From: Burkholderia sp. Ax-1719 | Lineage (GTDB): Bacteria; Pseudomonadota; Gammaproteobacteria; Burkholderiales; Burkholderiaceae | NCBI RefSeq assembly: GCF_011753055.1 | Contig: NZ_VWWJ01000029.1 | Coordinates: 1 to 64,000 of the forward strand | Length of the DNA stretch: 64,000 nt | Direction: 5' to 3' | Shown: in pieces, positions 51,701 to 59,628 of the stretch | Layout of the letters: the number at the start of each line of letters is the position of its first letter | Numbering within the stretch: position 1 is the first letter of the stretch | Translations under genes and position numbers: made by a program | Notes under the pieces: model-generated | What the model saw: the letters and a program-made list of their open reading frames with translations, nothing else | The model's database searches: none | Told to the model about the DNA's origin: nothing

Positions 51701-52012
51701 ACGCTGACGGCGTGGGTGCATGAGCCGTATGCAGCGCGCTACAGCTTCACCAGCGCGCTCTCCGTGCAATTGCTGAAATCGCTGGCGCCGGTGCTGCAAC
51801 CGCTGCTGGAGGACAAGAGCGCGCCGAAGGACGGTAAGCTCAAGACCGCGACCCAGCCGCCGCAAGTGACGCTGATCGACACCGAAACGGGCGCGACGCA
51901 GCAGGTCAGCTGGACGCAGCTCACGCGCGCATCGAATCCCGGCTGGAGCAGCACGATGCCTGGTTTCTATTCGGAAGCCGAAACGTCGTTGAAGGCATCG
52001 GCGGGAGATTGA
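48779..52012 (+). CDS. Large class A PBP-like protein (GT51 transglycosylase plus transpeptidase)
   Basis: A 1077-residue protein with an N-terminal membrane anchor (about 18-40). The transglycosylase domain contains Glu174 in FIEDKYLL and GGSTLATQIEK (215-225). The transpeptidase domain has all three penicillin-binding motifs: STAK (Ser507), SVN (615-617) and KTG (935-937). About 320 residues separate SVN and KTG, including a charged segment (DDEDLAKYYDKYQIDKFNLN), suggesting an inserted domain. The first GT motif lacks the usual EDxxFxxHxGxD form. It should polymerise and cross-link peptidoglycan in the periplasm, probably in a specialised role. Longer than PBP1a/1b (about 850). Confidence 0.85.
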   Translation: MSRPSVRFPVRATGAGSIWRWVKWGFIVAFLAAIVILARIVQIEIDTSRLQARYLSELTRDIGFTVESGPSHNVQFPTTNGPYDVRLGYAQLPSFTERLTQRGFTIAAQARDSERMIQLAQDGLFLPFEEKDQAGIVLRDANGGTLFHTRYPQRAYESFDAVPPLVRDSLLFIEDKYLLAADQPNRNPAIDWGRFSRALVDQGARIVNRHQQTPGGSTLATQIEKFRHSAGGRTATPPEKLRQIASASVRAYLDGPQTMPARQQILVHYLNSVPLSAKAGIGEVSGIGDGLAAWYGRDFRDVNRILREPVSSTTLDEQALAFRQVLSLLIAQRAPSYFLQKNNDALARLTDSYLRLLASGGVISPALRDAALATQLTLDRSKPAPRPPASYVDRKAVLTLRTQLMQALGLKTLYDLDRLDLTATATLDDAVQQAVSDRLADAATKDGAREAGLVGFEMLKPSDDPSKIAYSFTLFERSNGENLVRVQTDSVNQPFDINSGARLNLGSTAKLRTIITYLQIVTALHDKYANEDAKTLRAMLPQVDPSDALTRWAIDYLSKTQDRSLDAMLEEAVQRKYSANPGETFYTGGGAQSFNNFESSDNAQILTVQRAFQHSVNLVFVRLMRDIVHYEMIQTSGPPSVWLDDPVARNRYLTQFVDGESQVYMKRFYMRYQGKSSDDALALLLQHTRKGPARIATVLRSVNPDGKQDWFNAQMRAQLKNTKFQWLDDEDLAKYYDKYQIDKFNLNDRGYIAGIHPLELWLLNYQRAHPDATLAQVQQQSRDVRLYTYKWLFKTRYHATQDRRIRRMIELQAYDAIGKSWRALGYPFDSITPSYGAAIGASGDRPAALAYLIGLVSSDGEKLPTHSFESLDFARGTPYETRFVHASTPPQPLISPQIAKVTRELLSSVVEGGTAKRLADGMPMPDGKMLPVYGKTGTGDQRFNVYAPGARLIESRKVNRSATFVFVIGDRFYGTLTAWVHEPYAARYSFTSALSVQLLKSLAPVLQPLLEDKSAPKDGKLKTATQPPQVTLIDTETGATQQVSWTQLTRASNPGWSSTMPGFYSEAETSLKASAGD

Positions 52013-52083
52013 TGGCGGTTTGAGCGGGCGCGATGCCGCAATGAAAAAGGCCTGAACGTCTGACGGCGTTCAGGCCTTTCGCA

Positions 52084-52611
52084 TTAGTAAGCGCCCGCGG
52101 GCGGCGGGGGCGCGGAGCCCGGCGGCGGAGGCGGTAGATAACGCTGTTGCGGCTGATAGGTCTGATACGGTTGCTGCGTCTGCATGCGGCCCGCGACCGG
52201 AATGCGGTTGCCGTTCGCGTACATGCACTGCAGGTAGGCGTAGTCATAGCGGCGCTGCACGTCCCACGCGGAACCCTGTGCGTTGCCCATGCCCACTGCG
52301 CTGCCAGCCAGCAGACCCGCGCCTGCGCCAATCGCCGCGCCCTGGCCGCCGCCGAACGCAGCGCCGGCGGCCGCGCCGAGCGCCGTGCCCACCACGGCGC
52401 TGCCCACCGCCGAGTTGGTCGCCGCCTGGTTGGTGGAAACGCCGCCGGTTTGCTGGAAGGCGAACTGGCGGCAGTTGTAGTCGTCGTTGCGGAACTGGTC
52501 GAAGCTCTTGCCGGTGCCCGGCAGAGCCATCACGCTCGGGCCGGTTGGCACCACGGCGCACGCGCTCAGGAGGCCAGCCGCGGCGAGCAGCGCGAAATAA
52601 GTCGGTTTCAT
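52084..52611 (-). CDS. Glycine-zipper lipoprotein
   Basis: A 175-residue protein with signal and lipobox (MKPTYFALLAAAGLLSACAV; LSAC). A long Gly/Ala zipper (SAVVGTALGAAAGAAFGGGQ then GAAIGAGAGLLAGSAVGMG, about 75-113) should form membrane-inserting or oligomerising helices. Two Cys lie in DDYNCRQFA and AYLQCMYANGNR. The C-terminus is Pro/Gln/Tyr-rich. Outer-membrane-associated; function unknown. Same strand as the next small envelope gene, 20 bp downstream of it, so probably one operon. Confidence 0.8.
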   Translation of the reverse strand: MKPTYFALLAAAGLLSACAVVPTGPSVMALPGTGKSFDQFRNDDYNCRQFAFQQTGGVSTNQAATNSAVGSAVVGTALGAAAGAAFGGGQGAAIGAGAGLLAGSAVGMGNAQGSAWDVQRRYDYAYLQCMYANGNRIPVAGRMQTQQPYQTYQPQQRYLPPPPPGSAPPPPAGAY

Positions 52612-52631
52612 GTGCGGTTCGATCTCGTCAG

Positions 52632-53036
52632 TCAGTTCGACGGCGCAGGTTGGGCCGGCACCGAGCGCCAGCCCGACGAGCACTGCTTCACGTACGGGTA
52701 GTAGGTTTTGGACGCGTCGCAGTAGTACCAGGTGTCGCTGTTGTCGCTCGCGTTGGGCGAATCGGCCGGGCCTTGCTGGTAGTTACCTTGGTAGTTACCT
52801 TGATAATTGCCCGCAGAGGTTTGCGGCTGACCCTGCTCGACATAGTCCGGCGCTTCGGGCGGCGGCGCGACGATCACGGGCGGCGGCGGTCCCCAGTAGT
52901 ACGGCACGGGCGCAACCGGATAGTAATAAGGCACACCGCCGCCAATAAAGACGCCGACGCGCGCCGCCTGCGCCGCGCCACTCGCACAGGCGATGGCAGC
53001 AACCGCGGCCCCAAGTATCAATTTCGACCTTCTCAC
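52632..53036 (-). CDS. Secreted Tyr/Pro/Gln-rich envelope protein
   Basis: A 134-residue protein starting at GTG 53036, after GGAG at suitable spacing. The signal peptide is RRSKLILGAAVAAIACASGA then AQA. The mature part has PYYYPVAPVPYYWGPPPPVI, three NYQG units (GNYQGNYQGNYQQG, encoded by near-identical 12-bp repeats at about 52780-52810), and a C-terminal WYYCDASKTYYPYVKQC then SSGW motif common in small proteobacterial envelope proteins. Function unknown. Confidence 0.75.
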   Translation of the reverse strand: MRRSKLILGAAVAAIACASGAAQAARVGVFIGGGVPYYYPVAPVPYYWGPPPPVIVAPPPEAPDYVEQGQPQTSAGNYQGNYQGNYQQGPADSPNASDNSDTWYYCDASKTYYPYVKQCSSGWRSVPAQPAPSN

Positions 53037-53900
53037 AACGTTCTCCAGAACGGATGGGTTCGGGCAATCGGGCTGGCGGACGGTGTCCCGCACGGTCGTG
53101 CCCTTGCATCTTTCAACGCTAAGTCATCGTAGGGCGCAAGGCAATTACGGGAGTTGCGCTGTTTTTTCGAGTTGTTACAACGGAAAGACAAGCGGGCCGC
53201 GACGGCCTGGCGTTGCGCGCCGAACGGCGTGCAAGCTGCGGCTTCGTGGCCCGATCCATCGGCTTCGTACGACTGGATGCGCGAACAGGGCCGAATTCGT
53301 GCGGCAGCGTCTTGTAATAATTGGACATGGTGTTGTCCATCGCGGTGCAGCGTTCCGGCAACGCGCTTCCCCGATTTGCGATCTGCATATTCGCGTTCGG
53401 TAAGCCCGAACGGCCCATTGGGTTTTTTATGGTCGAAATAGAGAATTTGCGCTTAATCGGCGAGTGATTTTATTGAAACTACGGCTTGCGAATTTCAATG
53501 CCAACATAAAAAAATTGCGGCGCGAGCGATTTTGTGACCCTATATATTCATCGTGTGCCATTTTCTGGAAAGGATTTGAAAGAGAATAAAAATCGCTCCA
53601 TGTCGAGGCCCGAAAATACGGGAAAGATAACGTTTGCATTAGAGAAAACCCCTGGTCAAGCCCTATACTAAGCGGGCCGTTATAGCGCTGGTAGGGAAAG
53701 CCAATTTATTGGCGTTGGATTCTATGTCTTAAAACGATTCGGCCAGGTCGAACAAATCGATCGGCCAGGCCGAACGGCAATAAACACATTACAAAATGCA
53801 CTGAGAGAGCGCCTGCAATGAAAGCAATGGCTTGCAGGCCTTACGCGTGACTTCGCCCAGATAGCGACAGCTCGCGAACCACAAAACTACGAGGGAAACG
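53037..53900. other. 864-bp AT-rich intergenic region upstream of the chemosensory operon
   Basis: No convincing gene on either strand. The part from about 53420 to 53720 is much richer in A and T than the surroundings. A 15-bp direct repeat lies at 53739-53753 and 53761-53775. It should contain the promoter of the MCP gene; no clear sigma-28 promoter was found. Confidence 0.5.
53739..53775. repeat. 15-bp direct repeat upstream of the MCP gene
   Basis: TCGGCCAGGTCGAAC (53739-53753) and TCGGCCAGGCCGAAC (53761-53775) differ at one base and are 22 bp apart, two helical turns, consistent with two regulator molecules on one DNA face. Confidence 0.6.
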
Positions 53901-55598
53901 ATGGAACATTCGACGCCGGACCGTGAGCTCGAACTGGTCGAACTGAGCGCGGTGAGCGCCGCACTGAACCGGGTGCAGGCAGTGATCGAATTCGATCTGC
54001 AGGGCATCATCCTGCACGCCAACGACAACTTTCTGAAGACGCTCGGCTACACGCTGGAAGAAGTGCGCGGCAAGCACCACCGGATGTTCTGTGATCCTGA
54101 ATATGCCTGCAGCGAAACCTATCGCCTGTTCTGGGAGCGTCTGGGACGCGGCGAATTCGACCGCGGCGAATACCGGCGCATGGCGCGCGACGGCCGCGAG
54201 ATCTGGATCAACGCCTCGTATAACCCGGTGATGGACAAGGAAGGCCGCCCGTACAAGGTCATCAAGTTCGCCACCGACATCACCCAGGCCAAGCAGGAGC
54301 ACGCCGAATCCGCCGGACGTCTGCGCGCGATCGACAAGGCGCAGGCCGTGATCGAATTCGATACGACCGGCATCGTGCTGCAGGCGAACCAGAATTTCCT
54401 CGACACCCTGGGCTATCGTCTCGACGAAATCCAGGGCAAGCACCACCGCATGTTCTGCGAAGAAACCTACGCAGCCACGCCCGAATACCGCGAGTTCTGG
54501 GCCAAACTCAATCGTGGCGAATACGATATGGGCCGCTACAAGCGCATCGGCAAGGGCGGCCGCGTGGTGTGGATCCAGGCGACCTACAACCCGATCTTCG
54601 ACGTCAACGGCCGTCTCTACAAGGTCGTGAAGTTCGCTAACGACGTGACCGCGCAGGTCGAACTGGAAGAAAGCGTCAAGCGTCGTGCCGAAGACGACCA
54701 GCGCAAAGTCGAAAAGCTGCTCGAAACCGTGCGCAAGGCCGCAGCAGGCGATCTGAGCGGCGAAGTGGACGTGCAGGGCGACGAACCGATCGACCAGCTC
54801 GCCGCCGGCATCAAGAGCATGATGAGCGACCTCGCGGGCGTGATCGGCAAGGTGGTGGAGTCGGCGGGCACGTTCAAGGACTCGTCGCAGGACATCGCGG
54901 CGCGTGCGGATACCGTCGCGGGCGGCGCACAGTTGCTGGGCGCGACCGTCGAGGAAATGAACGCGTCCATTGAGGAGCTGACCGCATCGATCAATTCGAT
55001 CGCCGATAACTCGCGCGGCGCCGACCAGCTCGCCAAGGACACGCAGCAGGAAGCGGAGCGCGGCTCGAAGGCCGTCACGCGCTCGATCGAAGCGATGGAG
55101 CTGATCAACCGCTCGTCGGAAGACATCGGCGAAATCATCAAGGTAATTGGCGAGATCGCCAGCCAGACCAATCTGCTCGCTTTCAATGCCGCAATCGAAG
55201 CCGCGCGCGCGGGCGAGCACGGCTTGGGCTTCTCGGTGGTTGCCGATGAAGTGCGCAAGCTCGCAGAACGCTCCTCGCAGGCAACCAAGGAAATCTCCAA
55301 GCTCATCAACGAGTCGGTCAAGCGCGTGGCGCAAGGCAGCGAAATTTCGAAGCAGGCCGGCGAAGCGTTCGAGCGCATCCTGAGCGGCGTGAGCCGAACC
55401 ACCCAGGCGATCTCCGAAATCTCCTGCGGCGCGGACGAGCAACTGATCGCCGCGCGCGAAGTGGCCGCGGCGATCCAGCAGGTGGCCGAGGAGACGGAGA
55501 AGTCGGCCGGCGCCTGCGACACCATTGCCCGTGCGGCTGCCACCCTCAAGGGCGGCGCCGAAGGCCTCGACAAGACCGTCGCGCGTTTCGTCGTCTGA
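53901..55598 (+). CDS. Soluble methyl-accepting chemotaxis protein with two PAS domains
   Basis: A 565-residue chemoreceptor without transmembrane segments. PAS1 (about 22-130; VIEFDLQGIILHANDNFLKT) and PAS2 (about 148-252; VIEFDTTGIVLQANQNFLDT) are closely similar, each with GKHHRMFC. A short HAMP-like linker follows, then the signalling domain with the hairpin tip EIASQTNLLAFNAAIEAARA. The C-terminus (KTVARFVV) has no CheR-docking pentapeptide. The layout resembles BdlA/Aer-like cytoplasmic sensors that bind heme or FAD. It heads an operon with cheR, cheD and a triple-CheW gene; 19 bp to cheR. Confidence 0.9.
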   Translation: MEHSTPDRELELVELSAVSAALNRVQAVIEFDLQGIILHANDNFLKTLGYTLEEVRGKHHRMFCDPEYACSETYRLFWERLGRGEFDRGEYRRMARDGREIWINASYNPVMDKEGRPYKVIKFATDITQAKQEHAESAGRLRAIDKAQAVIEFDTTGIVLQANQNFLDTLGYRLDEIQGKHHRMFCEETYAATPEYREFWAKLNRGEYDMGRYKRIGKGGRVVWIQATYNPIFDVNGRLYKVVKFANDVTAQVELEESVKRRAEDDQRKVEKLLETVRKAAAGDLSGEVDVQGDEPIDQLAAGIKSMMSDLAGVIGKVVESAGTFKDSSQDIAARADTVAGGAQLLGATVEEMNASIEELTASINSIADNSRGADQLAKDTQQEAERGSKAVTRSIEAMELINRSSEDIGEIIKVIGEIASQTNLLAFNAAIEAARAGEHGLGFSVVADEVRKLAERSSQATKEISKLINESVKRVAQGSEISKQAGEAFERILSGVSRTTQAISEISCGADEQLIAAREVAAAIQQVAEETEKSAGACDTIARAAATLKGGAEGLDKTVARFVV

Positions 55599-55617
55599 CG
55601 GCGCGGGGAGCACGGCA

Positions 55618-56469
55618 ATGGATATCGATAAGGATGTCGAAGCATCAGTGCAGCGCGCACTGATCGAACAGGTGCGCCGTCATACTGGCATTGCGATGAA
55701 CGAGCGCAAGTGGACCATGCTCAAGGGCCGCTTGCGCCGGCGCGTGATGGCGCTCGGTCTGCCGGACTATCGCGACTACCTTCAGGTGCTCGACACGAGC
55801 AGCGAGGAAGTGCGCGATTTTATCGACCTCGTGACGACCAACGAGACTTCGTTCTTTCGTACGCCGCGCATCTGGGAATACCTGGCGCAGACCTATCTGC
55901 CGCAGTGGTACGCGACGCATGAGGGTACGCCGCTGCGCGTGTGGTCGGCGGCGGCGTCGAGCGGCGAGGAAGCCTGGACCACCGCCATGCTGTGCGAAGA
56001 GTTCCGCGCGAGCGAGGCGGCGTTTCGCTATGCCATCGTCGGCACGGATATTTCGGACGGCATTCTGGCCAGTGCGCGGGCAGGCAGCTATCAGGGGCGC
56101 AGTATCGAAGGCCTGCGCGCCAGCCATCCCGCGCTGTTGCAGAAGTGGTTTCGCAGCGAGGGCGCGCAGGCTACCGTTAACGACGCGCTGCGTACGCACG
56201 TCTCGTTTCGTCAGCACAATCTCTATAGCGTGCCGCGCGATCTGGGCCAGTTCGATCTGGTTCTGCTGCGCAACGTGCTGATCTATTTCGATCTCGACGG
56301 GCAGCAGGCGGTGCTTGCCAATGTGCGCCGGGCGATGAAGCCCGATGCCATTCTGATCGTCGGCGAGTCGGAGTCGCTTAGCCGCGTCTCGACGGGCTTT
56401 ACGTTCGAGCAGCCGCTGATTTATCGCAACAGCGATCACCGTGAGGAGCGCGACCATGAGCACGCGTGA
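55618..56469 (+). CDS. cheR: CheR, chemoreceptor glutamate methyltransferase
   Basis: A 283-residue SAM-dependent methyltransferase with the N-terminal helical domain and TTNETSFFRTPRIWEYL, then SAM site VWSAAASSGEEAWTTAMLCE and the NVLIYFDLDGQQAVLANVRR region typical of CheR. It methylates receptor Glu residues. The preceding receptor lacks a docking pentapeptide, so methylation would occur by direct contact. It overlaps cheD by 14 bp. Confidence 0.92.
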   Translation: MDIDKDVEASVQRALIEQVRRHTGIAMNERKWTMLKGRLRRRVMALGLPDYRDYLQVLDTSSEEVRDFIDLVTTNETSFFRTPRIWEYLAQTYLPQWYATHEGTPLRVWSAAASSGEEAWTTAMLCEEFRASEAAFRYAIVGTDISDGILASARAGSYQGRSIEGLRASHPALLQKWFRSEGAQATVNDALRTHVSFRQHNLYSVPRDLGQFDLVLLRNVLIYFDLDGQQAVLANVRRAMKPDAILIVGESESLSRVSTGFTFEQPLIYRNSDHREERDHEHA

Positions 56470-56956
56470 CCTGCAGGTGAAGATGTGCGAGATCGCGGTG
56501 AGCAGCGGCAGCGATGCACGCGTGCTGCGCGCGACGCTGGGATCGTGCGTGGGCATCGGGCTGTTGTGGCGTGCGCGCAATACCTACGGCCTGGCACACT
56601 GCCTCTTGCCGCAGCCGGTTGGACACTCGCGCTACGCGGTACCCGGCGCGCAACTCGGCAACGGCGCCAAATACGTGGTCGATGCGTTGCCCGCGCTGAT
56701 TTCGATGATGGGCGCAGAAAGCGCGCCCGACGGTGAAATCGAAGCCGTGCTGGCGGGCGGGGCCAACATGATGCAGCACCGCACTACGCTGCATGAGCCA
56801 ATTGGCGACCTCAACGTGCGGATGGCCCAGCAGGTGCTGGCAGGGGCGGGCGTGCGCGTCGTTCATATGGACGTGGGCGGCGAGTGCGGGCGGCAACTGA
56901 CCATCGACTGCGAGCAGCCGCATTACGCGGTGCGGCGTTTTTCGCGTCCGGCTTGA
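56456..56956 (+). CDS. cheD: CheD, receptor glutamine deamidase
   Basis: A 166-residue CheD. The catalytic Cys is in ATLGSCVGIGL and the His in YGLAHCLLPQP, with the following Thr region in MMQHRTTLHEPIGDLNVRMA. It deamidates Gln to Glu in receptors to set their methylation sites. The start at 56456 (MSTRDLQVKMCEIAVSSG) lies inside the end of cheR; a slightly longer in-frame start exists at 56441. In many bacteria CheD is opposed by CheC, which is absent here. Confidence 0.92.
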   Translation: MSTRDLQVKMCEIAVSSGSDARVLRATLGSCVGIGLLWRARNTYGLAHCLLPQPVGHSRYAVPGAQLGNGAKYVVDALPALISMMGAESAPDGEIEAVLAGGANMMQHRTTLHEPIGDLNVRMAQQVLAGAGVRVVHMDVGGECGRQLTIDCEQPHYAVRRFSRPA

Positions 56957-57026
56957 GCGGTGCGATTCTTGCGCAATACGTAAGCAACCTCGACATCACA
57001 ACGCTCATTTCAAATGGAGCTTGACG

Positions 57027-58520
57027 ATGAATCATCGTTCGCTGGCCGGTGCTGGCCAGCTCGAGCTATACGGGTCGTTTCATCTGGCTGGCACGGAGCT
57101 CGCGCTGCCTGTGACCGCGCTCCAGGAAGTGGTCAATCATCCCGGTGCGCTCACGCCGGTGCCGCTGGCGCCGTCGTATCTGCTCGGCTTGTTCAATCTG
57201 CGCGGCACGCTAATTCCAGTGGTCGATCTGCGCCAGCTATTGAATCTTCCGGCTGAAGGCGCGACGGGCGTGCGCAAGATCGCCATCGTCGAAACGGCGA
57301 ATGCGCGCGTGGGCCTGCAGTTCGACGCCACCGGCGAAATCCTGCGGGTGCCAAAGGATCAGGTGATCGCGATCGAAACCGTCGAGGGCAGCGCGCCTTC
57401 GGCAATCGGCGCGGTGCTGAAGCTCGACGGCGGCGAGCGCATCTTGCAGGTGCTCTCCGCTGCCGCGCTGCTGCAACTGCGCGATGTGCCGCATCTCGCC
57501 GAACCGGTTGCGCGCACAACCGAACGGCGTGTTCAGCAGGGGCAGCGCCGCCAGAACGTGTCGTTCAAGGTGGGCGGCACGGCGCTGGCATTGCCGATGG
57601 GCGCGATTCAGGAAATCATCCGCGTGCCGGCGCTGCAACATTCGCCGTTCGCCGACGATGTCTGTATCGGCATGCTCAATCTGCGCGGAGCGACCGTGCC
57701 GGTGCTGGATTTTGGGCGCTTTCTGGGTTTCGCGCGCGCGCCGGATTGCGAAGTTTCCGCCGATGAGCGTCGCATTGTCGTCTTGCATCGCGACGAGCTT
57801 TACTTCGGACTGCTGGTGGATGAGGTGGCGAGTATCGTGGCGTATCGAGACGATCAGATCCTGCCGATGCCATCTTATGGCACCGCACACCGCTCGCTAT
57901 TTGCCGGCTATCTGGCTGCCGACGGCGTGGCGGGCGTGCTGCTCGTAAGCGCCGACGCGCTCTACGAAAACGCGCGCATCGCGGCGGTGGCGGCGGGCCA
58001 TCGTGATCTCTATCGCAAGGCCACGGAGGCCGCCACAGCGGCGCAAAAGCGCGGCAACGGCACGCGCCAGACGATTGTGACGTTCCGCATCGGTCAGTTG
58101 GTAGGCGTGCGTATTACCGAGCTGCGCGAGGTGATCGACTATCGCGATGACATCGTCAGGACGCCTGGATTGCCGCCGTTCGTGCGTGGCGTGTTGAATC
58201 TGCGCGGCAAGATTGTGACGGTGATCGACGTGCGCGCGATGTACGCGATGCCGCCGTATGAAGACCTTGTGCGCGCGAAGATCCTGATCGTCGAGCATCA
58301 CGGCGAGAAATATGGCCTGCTGGTCGATTCGGTCGAGGACATCGTTACGCTCAAGGGCGGGGCGCAACTGACGATGCCCGCCATGCTCACGCGTGGCGCT
58401 GGCGTCAACGTGCGCAGCGACATGCGCGAAGCGGTGGAATTGCCGGGGCAAGGCACGCTGATGCTGCTCGATCCCGTCTCCCTGTGCGAGCGTGTGGCGA
58501 TGGAAGCAGCAGCGGCCTGA
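57027..58520 (+). CDS. Triple-CheW-domain coupling protein
   Basis: A 497-residue protein made of three CheW domains in series, about 12-150, 172-312 and 345-490. Each has the CheW core: YLLGLFNLRGTLIPVVDLRQ, CIGMLNLRGATVPVLDFGRF and FVRGVLNLRGKIVTVIDVRA. No receiver, kinase or methyltransferase domain is attached. It should couple several receptors or kinases within a chemosensory array. Last gene of the MCP-cheR-cheD operon. The ATG at 57027 (GGAG 8 nt upstream) is preferred to a TTG at 57021. Confidence 0.9.
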   Translation: MNHRSLAGAGQLELYGSFHLAGTELALPVTALQEVVNHPGALTPVPLAPSYLLGLFNLRGTLIPVVDLRQLLNLPAEGATGVRKIAIVETANARVGLQFDATGEILRVPKDQVIAIETVEGSAPSAIGAVLKLDGGERILQVLSAAALLQLRDVPHLAEPVARTTERRVQQGQRRQNVSFKVGGTALALPMGAIQEIIRVPALQHSPFADDVCIGMLNLRGATVPVLDFGRFLGFARAPDCEVSADERRIVVLHRDELYFGLLVDEVASIVAYRDDQILPMPSYGTAHRSLFAGYLAADGVAGVLLVSADALYENARIAAVAAGHRDLYRKATEAATAAQKRGNGTRQTIVTFRIGQLVGVRITELREVIDYRDDIVRTPGLPPFVRGVLNLRGKIVTVIDVRAMYAMPPYEDLVRAKILIVEHHGEKYGLLVDSVEDIVTLKGGAQLTMPAMLTRGAGVNVRSDMREAVELPGQGTLMLLDPVSLCERVAMEAAAA

Positions 58521-58537
58521 GCGGTCTAGCGAGGCTT

Positions 58538-59548
58538 TTACGCTTCCAGCGCGAGCGTGGCGAAAGAGGCGAGCCAGTGCTCGCCCATGTAGTCGCCGGC
58601 CACGTGCGCCAGCGCGGTATCCAGGTGCGTTTGCGCTGCTTCCTGTAACACCTCGACGCGCGTGTCGCCTTCGGGCAGCACGCGCGCGAGCGTGCGCTGG
58701 CACCATGCGCGGCTAAGGTTCAATCCGTCCAGGTGGGCGATCTTGCCGTCGCTGCGGTCGGTGACGGTGGCGGGCAGAAACAGCGTGGCGGGCTCGCGCC
58801 CGGCAAGCGCCGGCAGAAAGCGCGCAAACCACGCGGCAAATTCATCAGTGCCCATCACGCGGCTCATCAACACGGCTTCCATCAGCGCGGGTGAAAGGAA
58901 TTCATCGCCCGACGGTTCCCACGCCTGGCAATTCGCATCGCCTTCGTACCAGCGGCGCGCCGTAGATTCAATCAGCTTTGCTAAGGAATCGCGCGAAGTC
59001 TGCCGCGCGAAATCCAGCACGAGCGTGAGCGCGAATGCGGTGTTGAAATGCGTGCCCACGCGCAGCGGATAGGTCGCCTTCGGCAAGAATTCCTCGAAGC
59101 GCTCGACGAACGCCTCAGTGAGTGGCGTGAGCGTACTTGACCAGCGCGCGGCTTGCGGCGAGCGCATGCCGTGCAATTGTCCCGAGAGTGCGAGTAGCCA
59201 CGCCCAGCCGTAAGGGCGTTCGAAGCCACGATTGTGAGGCAGGTCGAGATAGGCGCGCTCACCCGCCATTTTTTCGTCGGTGAAATGCTCGTCGATGACG
59301 GCGACGATACGCGACGCTTCGGGCAAAGCCGGGAAACGCGCAAGCAGATGCGCGACGAGCCAATAGCCATGCACGCACGAATGCCAGTCGTAACTGCCGT
59401 AGAACACGGGATGCAGCGCGCGCGGCCCCTGCACGTCCTGCGGCCCGGCTAGCGAATGTGTGAGCTTGTTCGGATATTCGCGCGTCAGATGCGCGAGGGC
59501 GAGCGAGGCGAAGCGTGAGGCAAGCGTTGCGGTGAGCGTGCTGTGCAT
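58538..59548 (-). CDS. DUF2891 domain protein
   Basis: A 336-residue protein with the DUF2891 opening (LTREYPNKLTHSLAGPQDVQ) and the conserved HPVFYGSYDWHSCVHGYWLV and DEFLSPALMEAVLMSRVMG blocks; the fold is probably an alpha/alpha toroid like those of carbohydrate-active enzymes. No signal peptide, so cytoplasmic. No biochemical role is established to my knowledge. It converges on the triple-CheW gene and is co-directional with the TetR gene. Confidence 0.85.
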   Translation of the reverse strand: MHSTLTATLASRFASLALAHLTREYPNKLTHSLAGPQDVQGPRALHPVFYGSYDWHSCVHGYWLVAHLLARFPALPEASRIVAVIDEHFTDEKMAGERAYLDLPHNRGFERPYGWAWLLALSGQLHGMRSPQAARWSSTLTPLTEAFVERFEEFLPKATYPLRVGTHFNTAFALTLVLDFARQTSRDSLAKLIESTARRWYEGDANCQAWEPSGDEFLSPALMEAVLMSRVMGTDEFAAWFARFLPALAGREPATLFLPATVTDRSDGKIAHLDGLNLSRAWCQRTLARVLPEGDTRVEVLQEAAQTHLDTALAHVAGDYMGEHWLASFATLALEA

Positions 59549-59628
59549 GGCGTCGGCATCGGTGGATGCGTAGATGAAATCGCCTGCCAGCTTAGCGCGA
59601 AATCACGTTTGATTCTTCGCGGGCAGCC

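Noticed and set aside
49115..51865. Very long open frame (over 900 codons) antisense to the PBP-like gene
   Set aside because: High GC with strong third-position bias keeps antisense frames open. The translation is Arg/His/Glu-rich low complexity with no domain, while the sense frame has all PBP motifs.
53841..55613. 590-codon frame antisense to the MCP gene
   Set aside because: Shadow of the chemoreceptor; composition is that of a reversed MCP and no ribosome site or motif is seen.
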